This document shows positions 1 through 8,263 of a stretch of 64,000 nucleotides of DNA, piece after piece. Location of the stretch: NCBI GenBank assembly GCA_017551515.1, contig JAFZLK010000107.1, positions 1 through 64,000 of the forward strand, given 5' to 3'. Under the pieces are notes generated by a model that worked only from the letters and a program-made list of their open reading frames with translations, searched no databases and was not told the origin of the DNA. Both the position numbers and the translations under genes were made by a program. Numbering within the stretch: the first letter of the stretch is position 1; every line of letters begins with the position of its first letter. This DNA is from Bacteroidales bacterium. GTDB lineage: Bacteria; Bacteroidota; Bacteroidia; Bacteroidales; ML635J-15.

Positions 1-22
1 AAATACATATTTTCCTTTATTC

Positions 23-45
23 ATTGCCTTTAAATTTTAGGCAAT
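23..45. other. small inverted repeat downstream of cyuA-like gene
   Basis: ATTGCCT and AGGCAAT form a 7 bp stem around a 9 nt AT loop. There is no T-run on either side, so a terminator role is uncertain. The rest of 1-194 shows no gene. Confidence 0.3.
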
Positions 46-194
46 ATATCATTTGAAATCGTCACCGTAAAAAACTTGATGTATTTCATTTAAATTCAGC
101 ACAATATAAGCATTGCTTTGAAAAACATTCGCCCACTAGTGATAATCAAAAGAAAAATATTTCACAAAATGTGTTTCACAAAATGTGTAATAGA

Positions 195-1478
195 CTATTT
201 CTTCGAAGTCATAATATCCAGCACATAATGATCGGTTTCGTTCATGCCACTTGTACCGATAACAGTTAGATTGCGGATGCAAGCATCGACATCATCATCA
301 ATGATGCCTTCGACACACGAAACACAATGGTTCTCCATTGCCAACATTGACGAAAATGCTGCAGAAGAAATTCCTGTGGCAATCTTCAACGAACAACTAG
401 GCTTGGCTCCATCGCAAATCATACCCGTAATGTTGGCAATCATATTCTTCACCGAATAGCAAACCTGCTCGTAACTTCCACCCATCAAATAAGTAATTCC
501 ACAACTAGAACCAGTGGAAGCAACCACACAACCGCACAAAGCCGACAAACGACCAAGACTTTGCTTAATGTAAATCGATGTCAAGTTACTTAAAATCAAT
601 GCTCTAATGAGTTTTTCCTCGGGTTGCATGGTATCGCGAGCATAAATACAAACAGGAACTGTCGTTGCAATGCCTTGATTTCCACTGCCAGAATTACTCA
701 TCACTGGACTTGGACAGCCTGCCATGCGAGCATCACAGGCAGCTGATGTATATGAAACTATATCCTTGAAAATGCCGTTTCCGAAAAGTGCATCGTGCTG
801 ATGTCCGTGAAGCATCTTGCCCAAAGTGTGACCAAAATTATTATTAAACGATTCCTCGGCAATTGACATGTTCATCTTGCCAGCCTCGAGAATAAACGAA
901 ATCTCATCAATAGGAGCAGTAGTGGCAAAATCGTAAACCTTACGCATCGAAAGTTGCAAAGTTCCTGAATCCTTGCACTCGGAAGATGAAATCTTTTTCT
1001 CGAAAATAACATCATCGTTACGCGAGATAAGTACAAAATTGGTATGTCCGCAAGCAATAACGGCCTTTGCCGAAGATGCTCCAGCATAACAAATAGCTTC
1101 TATGTAAAGTTTTTCAGTGATTCCAGTCTTACGCTTTATACTAATCTGCTTTGCATCAATCATTTGCTTGCCTTTTTCTATGCTTTCAGCGTTAACATCC
1201 TTCAACACTTCGAGACCATATTCCGACTTACCAATCAAAGCACCCAGAGCAATAGAAATAGGCAGACCAATCATTCCGGTTCCAGGGATACCAACGCCCA
1301 TGGCGTTTTTCAAAACATTATCGCTCAACAGAACTTCAATCCTTTCGGGAATCGTGCCAAGCGTCTCCTTCGCCTTTGCCACAGCCAATGCCACAGCAAC
1401 TGGTTCGGTACAACCTATAGCCGGAACTACTTCATTCTTTATCAAATCAATAATCTGCTTGCGTTCTACTGCTTCCAT
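195..1478 (-). CDS. cyuA: L-cysteine desulfidase (CyuA/YhaM, UPF0597 family)
   Basis: Cytoplasmic enzyme predicted to split L-cysteine into pyruvate, ammonia and sulfide with an oxygen-sensitive Fe-S cluster. The protein is 427 residues, the usual family length. Seen: GCTEP near residues 22-26, the signature MAGCPSPVMSNSGSGNQG, GSSCGITYLMGG and DGAKPSCSLK; the cysteines in these motifs are the likely cluster ligands by family knowledge. I start at the ATG at 1478, where family similarity begins (MEAVERKQ). An in-frame extension up to 1733 has no family similarity and would cross the divergent promoter of the next gene. It shares its fold with the L-serine dehydratase at 2202, so the two neighbours may both feed pyruvate. 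A related aromatic or serine substrate is not excluded. Confidence 0.85.
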   Translation of the reverse strand: MEAVERKQIIDLIKNEVVPAIGCTEPVAVALAVAKAKETLGTIPERIEVLLSDNVLKNAMGVGIPGTGMIGLPISIALGALIGKSEYGLEVLKDVNAESIEKGKQMIDAKQISIKRKTGITEKLYIEAICYAGASSAKAVIACGHTNFVLISRNDDVIFEKKISSSECKDSGTLQLSMRKVYDFATTAPIDEISFILEAGKMNMSIAEESFNNNFGHTLGKMLHGHQHDALFGNGIFKDIVSYTSAACDARMAGCPSPVMSNSGSGNQGIATTVPVCIYARDTMQPEEKLIRALILSNLTSIYIKQSLGRLSALCGCVVASTGSSCGITYLMGGSYEQVCYSVKNMIANITGMICDGAKPSCSLKIATGISSAAFSSMLAMENHCVSCVEGIIDDDVDACIRNLTVIGTSGMNETDHYVLDIMTSKK

Positions 1479-1551
1479 ATCAAAAATTTTTGCAAAATTA
1501 AGGTTTTTAAAAGAAAAAATGAATAGTGAACAATAAGTTTGAGAAAAGTTG

Positions 1552-1559
1552 TATTTTTG
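1552..1559 (+). promoter_or_regulatory. -7 box TATTTTTG for the ParE-type TA operon
   Basis: Matches the Bacteroidota -7 consensus TAnnTTTG, 24 bases before the ATG at 1584. No well-spaced -33 TTG was found, so the call rests on the -7 box. Confidence 0.5.
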
Positions 1560-1583
1560 TCCTTTGAAAAATGAATTGTTACA

Positions 1584-1775
1584 ATGGAAACATTTGTTGA
1601 CACAATAGAAAATATTAATACCGCAACTATGCAGGACGAACTTACGCCAGAACAGCGCACTTATTGGCAAGAGTCTATTGCTCGCGATATGAATAATATG
1701 AATCAACCGAAGAAATACATATCTTTGGAACAATTCGGAAAAGAACTATTGGCAGCAGTCAAAAGTAAAATATGA
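1584..1775 (+). CDS. small antitoxin-like protein of a ParE-type TA pair
   Basis: 63-residue acidic-to-neutral protein ending in a short segment (KKYISLEQFGKELLAAVKSKI type helix) like the toxin-binding tail of small Bacteroidota antitoxins. Its stop overlaps the start of the toxin gene by 4 nt (ATGA), the usual arrangement for antitoxin-toxin pairs. No clear DNA-binding domain is visible, so the name rests on size, tail and context. It probably neutralises the downstream RelE/ParE-fold protein and may help repress the promoter just upstream. A similar tail occurs in the orphan protein at 36490. Confidence 0.6.
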   Translation: METFVDTIENINTATMQDELTPEQRTYWQESIARDMNNMNQPKKYISLEQFGKELLAAVKSKI

Positions 1776-2080
1776 CTGAAAAAAAAGTCATAATTAGCGA
1801 AACTGTCAGATTGGATATTGGTGCAATTTCCGACTTTATTATCAGTTTTTCACGGCCAGAACACGCAGAAATTTACATCAAAAATCTATTGAATGAGTTG
1901 TCACAATTAAGTTATTTGGCAATGACAAGACAAATATGTCAATGGAATATTCCTAAAAAATACCACAATCAAGCAAAAACATTACCAATTTGTAAAAGGA
2001 AACTTACAGCAATTTTTCACATTGAAGGAGATTATGTGATTATTGACAAAATTTTACCTTCTTCAATGATTACATATTAA
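1772..2080 (+). CDS. RelE/ParE-family toxin
   Basis: 102 residues, the usual size of the ParE/RelE fold. The N-terminal helical half (LDIGAISDFIISFSRPEHAEIYIKNLL split around the usual ParE 'yi' helix-turn) is followed by a central basic stretch (KRKLTAIFHI) and a final strand (YVIIDKILPS), matching the fold's order. ParE-type members poison gyrase and RelE-type members cleave mRNA; the sequence does not decide which. Translationally coupled to the antitoxin-like gene at 1584. The gene is AT-rich with few rare features. Confidence 0.65.
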   Translation: MTEKKVIISETVRLDIGAISDFIISFSRPEHAEIYIKNLLNELSQLSYLAMTRQICQWNIPKKYHNQAKTLPICKRKLTAIFHIEGDYVIIDKILPSSMITY

Positions 2081-2201
2081 ATCTACCCTTTTCTTATTTC
2101 TGTTTTCCATTTGTTAATCCAAATGTTGAAAAAATAGAATAAACTTTTGCCGAAAATTGCTTTCGTAAATGTAGTTTTGCATAAAAATAAAATTTACGAC
2201 A

Positions 2202-4367
2202 ATGAAAAGCTTAAAGGAACTGATGCCCGAAATTTACTTCGAGGTAATGGACAAGGAAGATTTCGCCGAACACGAAATGTATCTCAACAAGATAATCGAT
2301 CCTAACAACCACACTAAAATATTCAAGCAGAAAGGCGACATCGAGGAGTTCGTTTTCTACAACTACGACCTTAAGCGTTTAAAAAACAAAATATTGAAAG
2401 TGGTGTCCAGCACCAAGAACAATGTCCTGATGTACAGAATTTTCCCAAGTCAGAAAATGGACTTCATACTGGCATCGTTCTACGAAGACCTTGAATACAG
2501 CGAACGCCGAAACGAGTTCAACATCCCAAATACCGAGGATTTCAGAAAAATATTCATCGACAAAAACAACAAAATTACAAAGTATGTCGATTTCGGATGC
2601 AAGGTAAATGATGCTAAAAAGTCAACAACCTTGTTACTAAAATGCGTCAACATTTCACACAACACACTTATTTCCAACATTTTTGAAACTATCGAACGCC
2701 ACGAACTCAACTCAGACTACATGGAATTGTGGCAGGTGAAAAAGTCGGACAAGAAAATCGATGTTTACTACGAAATTGCAATTGAAATCAGTTCTCTACT
2801 TCCAAAGGAGGAAATCGACTCCATCGGCGACGACTTTGAACGCTACATACAGTGCTACATAAAGCCTATGAGTATTTTCGACCTTGTAGGCCCTGCAATG
2901 GTTGGACCGTCAAGTTCTCACACCGCTGGCGCAAACCGTATCGGACAAATCGCTCGTAATATAATTTGCGCTGTTGAACAGTCAGGTGAAAAGATTGAAA
3001 CTGTGGAAGTTAAACTTATCGGTTCGTTCCGCGATACTGGCGTTGGCCATAAGACTCCATCGGCTCTTGGTGGCGGACTTTGCGGTTATGTTACCGATGA
3101 TCCGCGTATGATTGAGGCAGGAAATCCAGAATCTTTGTGCAAAAACGGCATAAAGTTCAACAAATGCACCGCAAAATTTAACGGCTACAAGAAAGGTTCA
3201 GCCGAAGATGATGCAAGATACGCCGACCAGAAGAATGCTAATATTGCCGAAATAATTTTCAAAACAGATAAGGCAACACACTGTGTAACAGGATTTTCGA
3301 TTGGTGCAGGAAATGTTGAGATAAGATTCTACGATGGTATGCTTGATTTTGCACTCGATGGTAAAATTGACACTGTGCTGAATGGCGGAAAAATTGAAAA
3401 AGTTAACGAAAAGAACTCAAATTTGCCGAAAATTGCCAAGATTTACAACGAAAATTCGGCAACAGAACTTCCAATGATGCCTTTCCACACTTTCGAGGAA
3501 CTTATTGAATATGTGAAAGAGGAAAAGATAAACCTTATTGATTTGATCCTCGACATCGAAAGGCAGTTGCAGAACACAGACCGCAAACAGGTTTACGATA
3601 AGATGCGCAGTTACTGGAACATCATGCAGAAGTCTGTTGACGATGGAATCCGCAGCAACGAACTTACATTGCTCAAACTTACTGGCAAGGATTCAAAGAA
3701 CATCAACAAGTACCGCGAAGGAAACAAGATTTTCGACAATATTTACGGAAAGGCAGTTGCTTACGCAGTAGCTGTTAACGAGATAAATGCAAAGTCAGGT
3801 GTTATCATAGCTTGTCCGACGGCAGGTTCGTGTGGTATTTTGCCAGGCGTACTGAAGGCATACAACGAAATTCACAAGCCGGAAGAAGATAGAATATTGG
3901 AATCGTTGATGATTGCCGGTTTCTTTGGAATGATACTTTTCGGTGATGTTTCAACTGCTGGAGCAGACTATGGATGTCAGGCCGAAATTGGTTCGGCAGC
4001 AGCAATGGCGGCAGCGGCACTTGTTTACCTTGAAGGTGGTGATGTGGAACAGATGATTGAAGGTTTCACCATTGCAATAAAGAACTCGCTTGGTCTTATC
4101 TGCGACCCGATTGCCGGACTTGTTGAAATTCCTTGCGTAAAGCGTAACGGTATTTATTCGTCGCACGCAATCAGCGCAGCGTTGATGGCTTTGAGCGGTG
4201 TTAAGTCGTTTGTATCACCAGATGAAGTTGTTCTCACCATGCGCGAAGTTGGTGAACGCCTGAATGTCGATTACAAGGAAACAGGTAAGGCAGGTCTTGC
4301 AAAGACTCGCGACGGCAAGGAAGTTGAAAAGAACTTTGCAAACGAAGTCAAGAAGTTCTTCAATTAA
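2202..4367 (+). CDS. sdaA: L-serine ammonia-lyase with N-terminal extension
   Basis: Fe-S L-serine dehydratase, converting L-serine to pyruvate and ammonia in the cytoplasm. 721 residues. The beta domain starts at residue 223 with MSIFDLVGPAMVGPSSSHTA, the normal N-terminus of the single-chain enzyme. The alpha domain follows with CPTAGSCGILPG, STAGADYGCQAEIGSA and CDPIAGLVEIPCVKRNG; these cysteines are the likely [4Fe-4S] ligands. Residues 1-222 are an added segment that I do not recognise, rich in Lys, Asp and Tyr, with no break in the reading frame. The ATG at 2202 has the pattern TAGTTTTG about 30 bases upstream. Typical single-chain enzymes are about 400-460 residues, so this one is unusually long. 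Confidence 0.88.
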   Translation: MKSLKELMPEIYFEVMDKEDFAEHEMYLNKIIDPNNHTKIFKQKGDIEEFVFYNYDLKRLKNKILKVVSSTKNNVLMYRIFPSQKMDFILASFYEDLEYSERRNEFNIPNTEDFRKIFIDKNNKITKYVDFGCKVNDAKKSTTLLLKCVNISHNTLISNIFETIERHELNSDYMELWQVKKSDKKIDVYYEIAIEISSLLPKEEIDSIGDDFERYIQCYIKPMSIFDLVGPAMVGPSSSHTAGANRIGQIARNIICAVEQSGEKIETVEVKLIGSFRDTGVGHKTPSALGGGLCGYVTDDPRMIEAGNPESLCKNGIKFNKCTAKFNGYKKGSAEDDARYADQKNANIAEIIFKTDKATHCVTGFSIGAGNVEIRFYDGMLDFALDGKIDTVLNGGKIEKVNEKNSNLPKIAKIYNENSATELPMMPFHTFEELIEYVKEEKINLIDLILDIERQLQNTDRKQVYDKMRSYWNIMQKSVDDGIRSNELTLLKLTGKDSKNINKYREGNKIFDNIYGKAVAYAVAVNEINAKSGVIIACPTAGSCGILPGVLKAYNEIHKPEEDRILESLMIAGFFGMILFGDVSTAGADYGCQAEIGSAAAMAAAALVYLEGGDVEQMIEGFTIAIKNSLGLICDPIAGLVEIPCVKRNGIYSSHAISAALMALSGVKSFVSPDEVVLTMREVGERLNVDYKETGKAGLAKTRDGKEVEKNFANEVKKFFN

Positions 4368-4497
4368 TTAATTGACAATGGATAATGAATAATGGACAAT
4401 ATTCTTATAAAGAATGTTGTTTCAAGTTGTAAAATAAACTAACTGAAGTCATATAATTATCAATTATTAATTGTCCATTATCAATTATTAATTAATT
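4362..4497. repeat. imperfect inverted repeat of dispersed 'attgacaatggataat' type
   Basis: The left arm (4362-4399) and right arm (4466-4497) are imperfect reverse complements built from words such as ATTGTCCATTATCAATTATT. A small hairpin ATTCTT-ATA-AAGAAT sits between them at 4400-4414. A related copy of the word lies at 5108-5141. This looks like a dispersed intergenic repeat at the 3' end of the serine dehydratase gene rather than a coding feature. Confidence 0.6.
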
Positions 4498-5075
4498 CTC
4501 ACGCTCTTTGAAATACACAAGTAATTTTTATCAACTTTTTGAAAATTGCAGTTAATTCGTTGAAACAAAATTTATTGAAAAAGTGCTTTTTTCGTAAGTT
4601 GTTGTCTTAAATGACTTATCGAAATTAACAACTAACGTTTCAAACTGATTATTTCTGTGAATAAAAATTATTAAATTTTTCTTGCAAAATTGTAAGGTGC
4701 TCGACTATATGGAAGTTAGATTTAAGCAAGAATTTTTTATTATTTTTTGATGTATTTTTTTCAACAGAAAAGTTATGCGAAGTGAACAATGCAAACATAA
4801 AAACTGCACCAGAGATGAACATCGAAAATCGTCATTTTTCTTCTTGGCGAAAATGCTGAAACATAATTCTATCGCTAAAAACCTTCGCAATAAAAAAACT
4901 TTTTTAGGTTAACTTGCAAGAGAAAAATTCAGAAAATTACTAACCAATTAACAAGCATTAATAATAATCATTCAATAAAATTTAATTAAATATTTATTTA
5001 TAGTTATTATGATAATGTGATTTGAGGCGAAAGAAAAATTTTGAAAAAATGGTCTTTAGACTAATTAAACCCATA
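4498..5075. other. long AT-rich intergenic region, no gene seen
   Basis: About 580 bases of strongly AT-rich DNA between sdaA and birA. Short open frames on both strands lack family similarity and convincing starts. Single weak DnaA-box-like words occur (for example TGTGAATAA near 4653), but there is no cluster, so I do not call an origin. Confidence 0.5.
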
Positions 5076-5103
5076 GTAGCGACGCAATGCATTACGTCGC
5101 TAC
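5076..5103. repeat. 28 bp palindrome GTAGCGACG...CGTCGCTAC
   Basis: A 14 bp stem with a single mismatch, centred on TGCA, directly followed by another copy of the 'tatcaattatcca' repeat. It is of the same style as the palindrome at 28241 and resembles dispersed palindromic repeats of Bacteroidota genomes. Confidence 0.65.
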
Positions 5104-5120
5104 AGATTATCAATTATCCA

Positions 5121-5150
5121 TTGTCAATTATCAATTATTCCCTACCTTTG
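5121..5150 (+). promoter_or_regulatory. promoter of birA (TTG-N19-TACCTTTG)
   Basis: TTG at 5121-5123 and TACCTTTG at 5143-5150 are separated by 19 bases, an exact match to the Bacteroidota sigma-ABfr promoter geometry. The ATG follows 28 bases later. The -33 part lies inside the dispersed repeat. Confidence 0.75.
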
Positions 5151-5178
5151 CTAAACATTTTACTAAAGATTTTAAACG

Positions 5179-5913
5179 ATGAAATACATAGAACTCAACG
5201 AGATTGATTCCACTAACGCCTATATCTCAGAAAAACTTTCGGCTGGTGAAATAACGGAACCAACAACAGTATATACAGCCTCACAGACCAAAGGCAAAGG
5301 CATGGGACAGAACATCTGGGTAAGCAACGACAATCAGAACGCACTTTTCAGTATTGCACTGTTTACCGAAATAAAAACCGAAGAAATTTTCAAGGTCAGT
5401 CTGGCAACATCAATGGCCATATTCGAATTTTTGAAAATAAAGGGCATTAAGACGAAGATCAAGTGGCCGAATGATATTTATTATGAAGGTAAAAAACTCG
5501 GCGGAATACTCATTGAAAACAAGTTAGACGGCAATATGGTTAAGGCGTCTATAATAGGTGTAGGAATAAACCTCAATCAGGAGAAATTTCCAAAGTGGTT
5601 GCCAAATCCAATTTCGTTGAAAAATATCACTGGCGAAACATACGATATAAAGGATTTTGTAATCGAAATTTCGGAAAGGGTTGAGAAGAAGCTCAATGAA
5701 ATAAAGGATATACCTTTTGCAGATCTACGCCTCGACTATCTTTTGAACCTTTATAAATTTGGAGAAATAGCAATCTGGAAGATTCAGGGCATAAAGGACG
5801 AAATTAGTGGTAGCATAGTCGATGTGAAACCATCTGGAAAGATTGTTGTACAGGCAGTTTCTGGTCAGCTTTGCGAATGCGAGGTGAAGCAGATAAAGTT
5901 GGTGGATGATTAA
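5179..5913 (+). CDS. birA: biotin--[acetyl-CoA-carboxylase] ligase
   Basis: Cytoplasmic enzyme that makes biotinyl-AMP and transfers biotin to a lysine of carboxylase carrier domains. 244 residues. The ligase domain starts at residue 1 with IDSTN, followed by the variant biotin-binding loop GKGMGQNIW and the motif KWPND with GKKLGGILIE. The small C-terminal SH3-like domain occupies roughly residues 195-244. There is no N-terminal helix-turn-helix, so this is a class I BirA without repressor function. Own promoter at 5121-5150. Confidence 0.92.
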   Translation: MKYIELNEIDSTNAYISEKLSAGEITEPTTVYTASQTKGKGMGQNIWVSNDNQNALFSIALFTEIKTEEIFKVSLATSMAIFEFLKIKGIKTKIKWPNDIYYEGKKLGGILIENKLDGNMVKASIIGVGINLNQEKFPKWLPNPISLKNITGETYDIKDFVIEISERVEKKLNEIKDIPFADLRLDYLLNLYKFGEIAIWKIQGIKDEISGSIVDVKPSGKIVVQAVSGQLCECEVKQIKLVDD

Positions 5914-5969
5914 AAGGCTAATGGTCTTGCTCAGTAATATAGTAACATAAAACCATGAAACTTTGAAAC

Positions 5970-6041
5970 GGACGAAGTCCATAGAACGGCGAAGCCCTCA
6001 ACGAAGTTAAACGTGCGAAGCTCATTTAAACGGCGTTAGCC
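5970..6041. repeat. array of mini-hairpins between birA and porQ
   Basis: GGACGAAGTCC (5970-5980), GGCGAAGCC (5988-5996) and GGCGTTAGCC (6032-6041) are each a 3-4 bp stem with a 3-4 nt loop. They are spaced by 'aNtgAAAC'-like words. The array sits exactly in the convergent gap between the two gene ends. Similar arrays occur at 28348-28408 and near 59669-59794. Confidence 0.7.
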
Positions 6042-6056
6042 ATTGAAACAACCTAT

Positions 6057-7100
6057 TTAGTTCTTCCTCATTATATTATCCAAATTTATCTTCAGCGATA
6101 CATAGTTCACAGACCCAGCAATATGATAAGATGAATATGAATATTCCAGACTGAATTTTTTGAGGCATAAACCAAAACCAGCAGAGAAACCAACAATCTT
6201 ACCTTTGTTTGGAAGTGCCAGTTCTGCACGACGACGATAGTTATAACCTAATGAAATGTAAAATACATTCTTTATGTTTATGTCGGCACCAATTACAAAG
6301 TGACGCATAAGTTCATCGCCAGCATGACCAAGTTTGTTTAGAAAGTTTTCCTGCTTTTCTTCGCCATTGTCATAATTAGTTCTCAAAGTGCTTTCGTAAC
6401 GAAGACTCCAGTTTACAAGGTCTATTGCAGTGAGAGAAAGTGAAAATGGTGCGTGTTTGAATTTCTTTGTAATTCCCAACTGTACATCAATAGGCAAACC
6501 TTCGCGAACTCCTTTTGTATATTTTTTTATTTGAAAACCAAGGTTTTTCACAACCATACCAGCCGAAAACAGGGAAGTGGTATCTTTGTATGTTGCACCT
6601 AAATCAACTGCCACGCCAAAAGATGTTGCTTCAAAATAGTCGGAAACTATAGTCTTAAATGTACCACCGAAATTGAATTTTTTTAGCGGATATGAGTATG
6701 AAACATTAATTGCATAATCTGCAGCATTGAATTTGCCAAGAATTTCTCCGTATTCGTTTGTATTGTAGAATCTTCCGTAATTAAGATATTGTATTCCAGC
6801 TGAAAAAATCCCTGCTTTTTCAAAGTTGCGTGCATATATGGCATAACCAAGATTAATGTCAGAAACATAATTAGTATAACTTAGTACAAACTGATTATGC
6901 ATATCGGCGGTAAGCATGGCCGGATTTGCATTTACATAGCTTAGATCACCATCAATATGCGAAACATTGAATCCGCCTTGTGCTGTTATGCGTGCCGAAG
7001 TGGGAATGTTGAGAAACTTGTATGTTTTCTCACCGCCGTTCTGCGAAAATACAGAAAGCCAAACTACCGAGAATATAATTATGCTTACAAGTCTTCTCAT
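6057..7100 (-). CDS. porQ: type IX secretion system protein PorQ
   Basis: Outer-membrane beta-barrel protein of the PorV/PorQ (FadL-like) family, linked to the type IX secretion system. 347 residues from the ATG at 7100, which gives a clean signal peptide (MRRLVSIIIFSVVWLSVFSQ); an upstream ATG at 7130 would bury it. The mature start GGEKTYKFLNIPTSARITAQ is the PorQ hallmark, and the rest alternates short amphipathic strands. In studied members PorQ partners with PorU/PorZ attachment-complex function at the cell surface. The gene stands alone here; a T9SS cargo protein lies at 42421. Confidence 0.85.
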   Translation of the reverse strand: MRRLVSIIIFSVVWLSVFSQNGGEKTYKFLNIPTSARITAQGGFNVSHIDGDLSYVNANPAMLTADMHNQFVLSYTNYVSDINLGYAIYARNFEKAGIFSAGIQYLNYGRFYNTNEYGEILGKFNAADYAINVSYSYPLKKFNFGGTFKTIVSDYFEATSFGVAVDLGATYKDTTSLFSAGMVVKNLGFQIKKYTKGVREGLPIDVQLGITKKFKHAPFSLSLTAIDLVNWSLRYESTLRTNYDNGEEKQENFLNKLGHAGDELMRHFVIGADINIKNVFYISLGYNYRRRAELALPNKGKIVGFSAGFGLCLKKFSLEYSYSSYHIAGSVNYVSLKINLDNIMRKN

Positions 7101-7182
7101 TACTATGAAATAACGCGCAAACTTACACAAAATTTTACATACAAGTCAAAATTGTACGAAAATATTAAGTTAAGACAGCACA

Positions 7183-7216
7183 TTTGTCACGACACAAATT
7201 TATTTTATTATTTTTG
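7183..7216 (+). promoter_or_regulatory. promoter of the glycosyltransferase gene
   Basis: TATTTTTG at 7209-7216 matches the -7 box, 20 bases before the ATG. The nearest TTTG (7183-7186) is 22 bases upstream, slightly long for the -33 element. Confidence 0.55.
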
Positions 7217-7236
7217 CGCTTCTATTTTAATGACAG

Positions 7237-8262
7237 ATGCCAGCAAGAACAGCAATCGTAATATTAAACTGGAACGGTGAAAAATTTCTCCGTCAGTTTC
7301 TGCATACGCTTGTAGAAAACACAAATCCAGAACTAGCTCGCATTTGTATAATAGATAACGGTTCCAACGACGGCTCGTTACAATTTCTTTCCGAGAACTT
7401 TTCGCAGATACAACTAGTAAAACTTGACAAAAACTATGGTTTTGCCAGTGGTTATAATCGTGGACTGAAGGAAATTGATGCAGAATATTTTATGCTGCTT
7501 AATTCCGATGTTGAAGTCGGAAAGGATTGGATTTCTCCGCTTGTGGAACTTATGGATAGCGACCCGACAATAGGCGTATGTGGTCCAAAACTAATTGATT
7601 ACAATAACCGCGAAAAGTTTGAATATGCTGGTGCCGCCGGTGGATACATCGACAAGTACGGTTATCCGTTCTGCCGTGGCAGATTGTTTGAAAGTATAGA
7701 AATCGACAATGGTCAGTACGATACCCGCGAAGATTGTCTTTGGATAAGCGGTGCTGCTCTTTTCATCCGCTCAAAGCTATTTTTTGAGGTAGGTGGTTTA
7801 GACGACGATTTCTTTGCGCATCAAGAGGAAATTGACTTGTGCTGGAGAGTGCAAAATTCTGGTTATCGCGTAGTTTGCGAACCAAAATCGGAAATTTACC
7901 ATGTTGGTGGTGGTGCCTTGCCAAAGTCAAATCCTTTCAAGACTTTCCTCAATTTCCGCAATAACCTATATCTCATTGTAAAGAATTTGCCAAACAAAGA
8001 AATTGGCTGGGTGCTGTTTGTTCGCTTCTTCTTTGATGTAATAGCTGCTGTGAGAATGATTTTCCAAGGCAACTTCAAGGAATGCCATGCCGTTTTCCGC
8101 GCCTACGGCGAATTTTTGAAGAACAAGAAAAAAATGAAGCAGAAGCGTTTACCTGTAACTCGTAAGCCTTCATCCAAAATTGTTGGAATGTACTGTGGAA
8201 GCATAGTTTTCAAGCATTTCCTTGGTAAAAAGCAAACTTCGAAAGAGATATTTGGGAAGTAA
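7237..8262 (+). CDS. family 2 glycosyltransferase (rhamnosyltransferase-like)
   Basis: Cytoplasmic or membrane-associated GT-A enzyme that adds a sugar from a nucleotide donor, probably in O-antigen, capsule or glycan assembly. 341 residues. Seen: the N-terminal VILNWNG strand, IIDNGSNDGS, the metal-binding NSDVEV (DxD-type) and the acceptor-side motif HQEEIDLCWR, in the GT2 order. The C-terminal 100 residues are basic and hydrophobic and may hold the membrane. Its stop is 1 base from the stop of the convergent flippase gene at 8264, so both may serve the same glycan. Donor and acceptor cannot be told from sequence. Confidence 0.85.
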   Translation: MPARTAIVILNWNGEKFLRQFLHTLVENTNPELARICIIDNGSNDGSLQFLSENFSQIQLVKLDKNYGFASGYNRGLKEIDAEYFMLLNSDVEVGKDWISPLVELMDSDPTIGVCGPKLIDYNNREKFEYAGAAGGYIDKYGYPFCRGRLFESIEIDNGQYDTREDCLWISGAALFIRSKLFFEVGGLDDDFFAHQEEIDLCWRVQNSGYRVVCEPKSEIYHVGGGALPKSNPFKTFLNFRNNLYLIVKNLPNKEIGWVLFVRFFFDVIAAVRMIFQGNFKECHAVFRAYGEFLKNKKKMKQKRLPVTRKPSSKIVGMYCGSIVFKHFLGKKQTSKEIFGK

Positions 8263-8263
8263 T

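Noticed and set aside
4705-4890. 61-codon minus-strand open frame
   Set aside because: Composition is that of random AT-rich DNA and no promoter or neighbour supports it.
4498-5075. Possible replication origin in the AT-rich gap before birA
   Set aside because: Only isolated, imperfect DnaA-box-like words are present, and no dnaA, dnaN or gidA gene is near.
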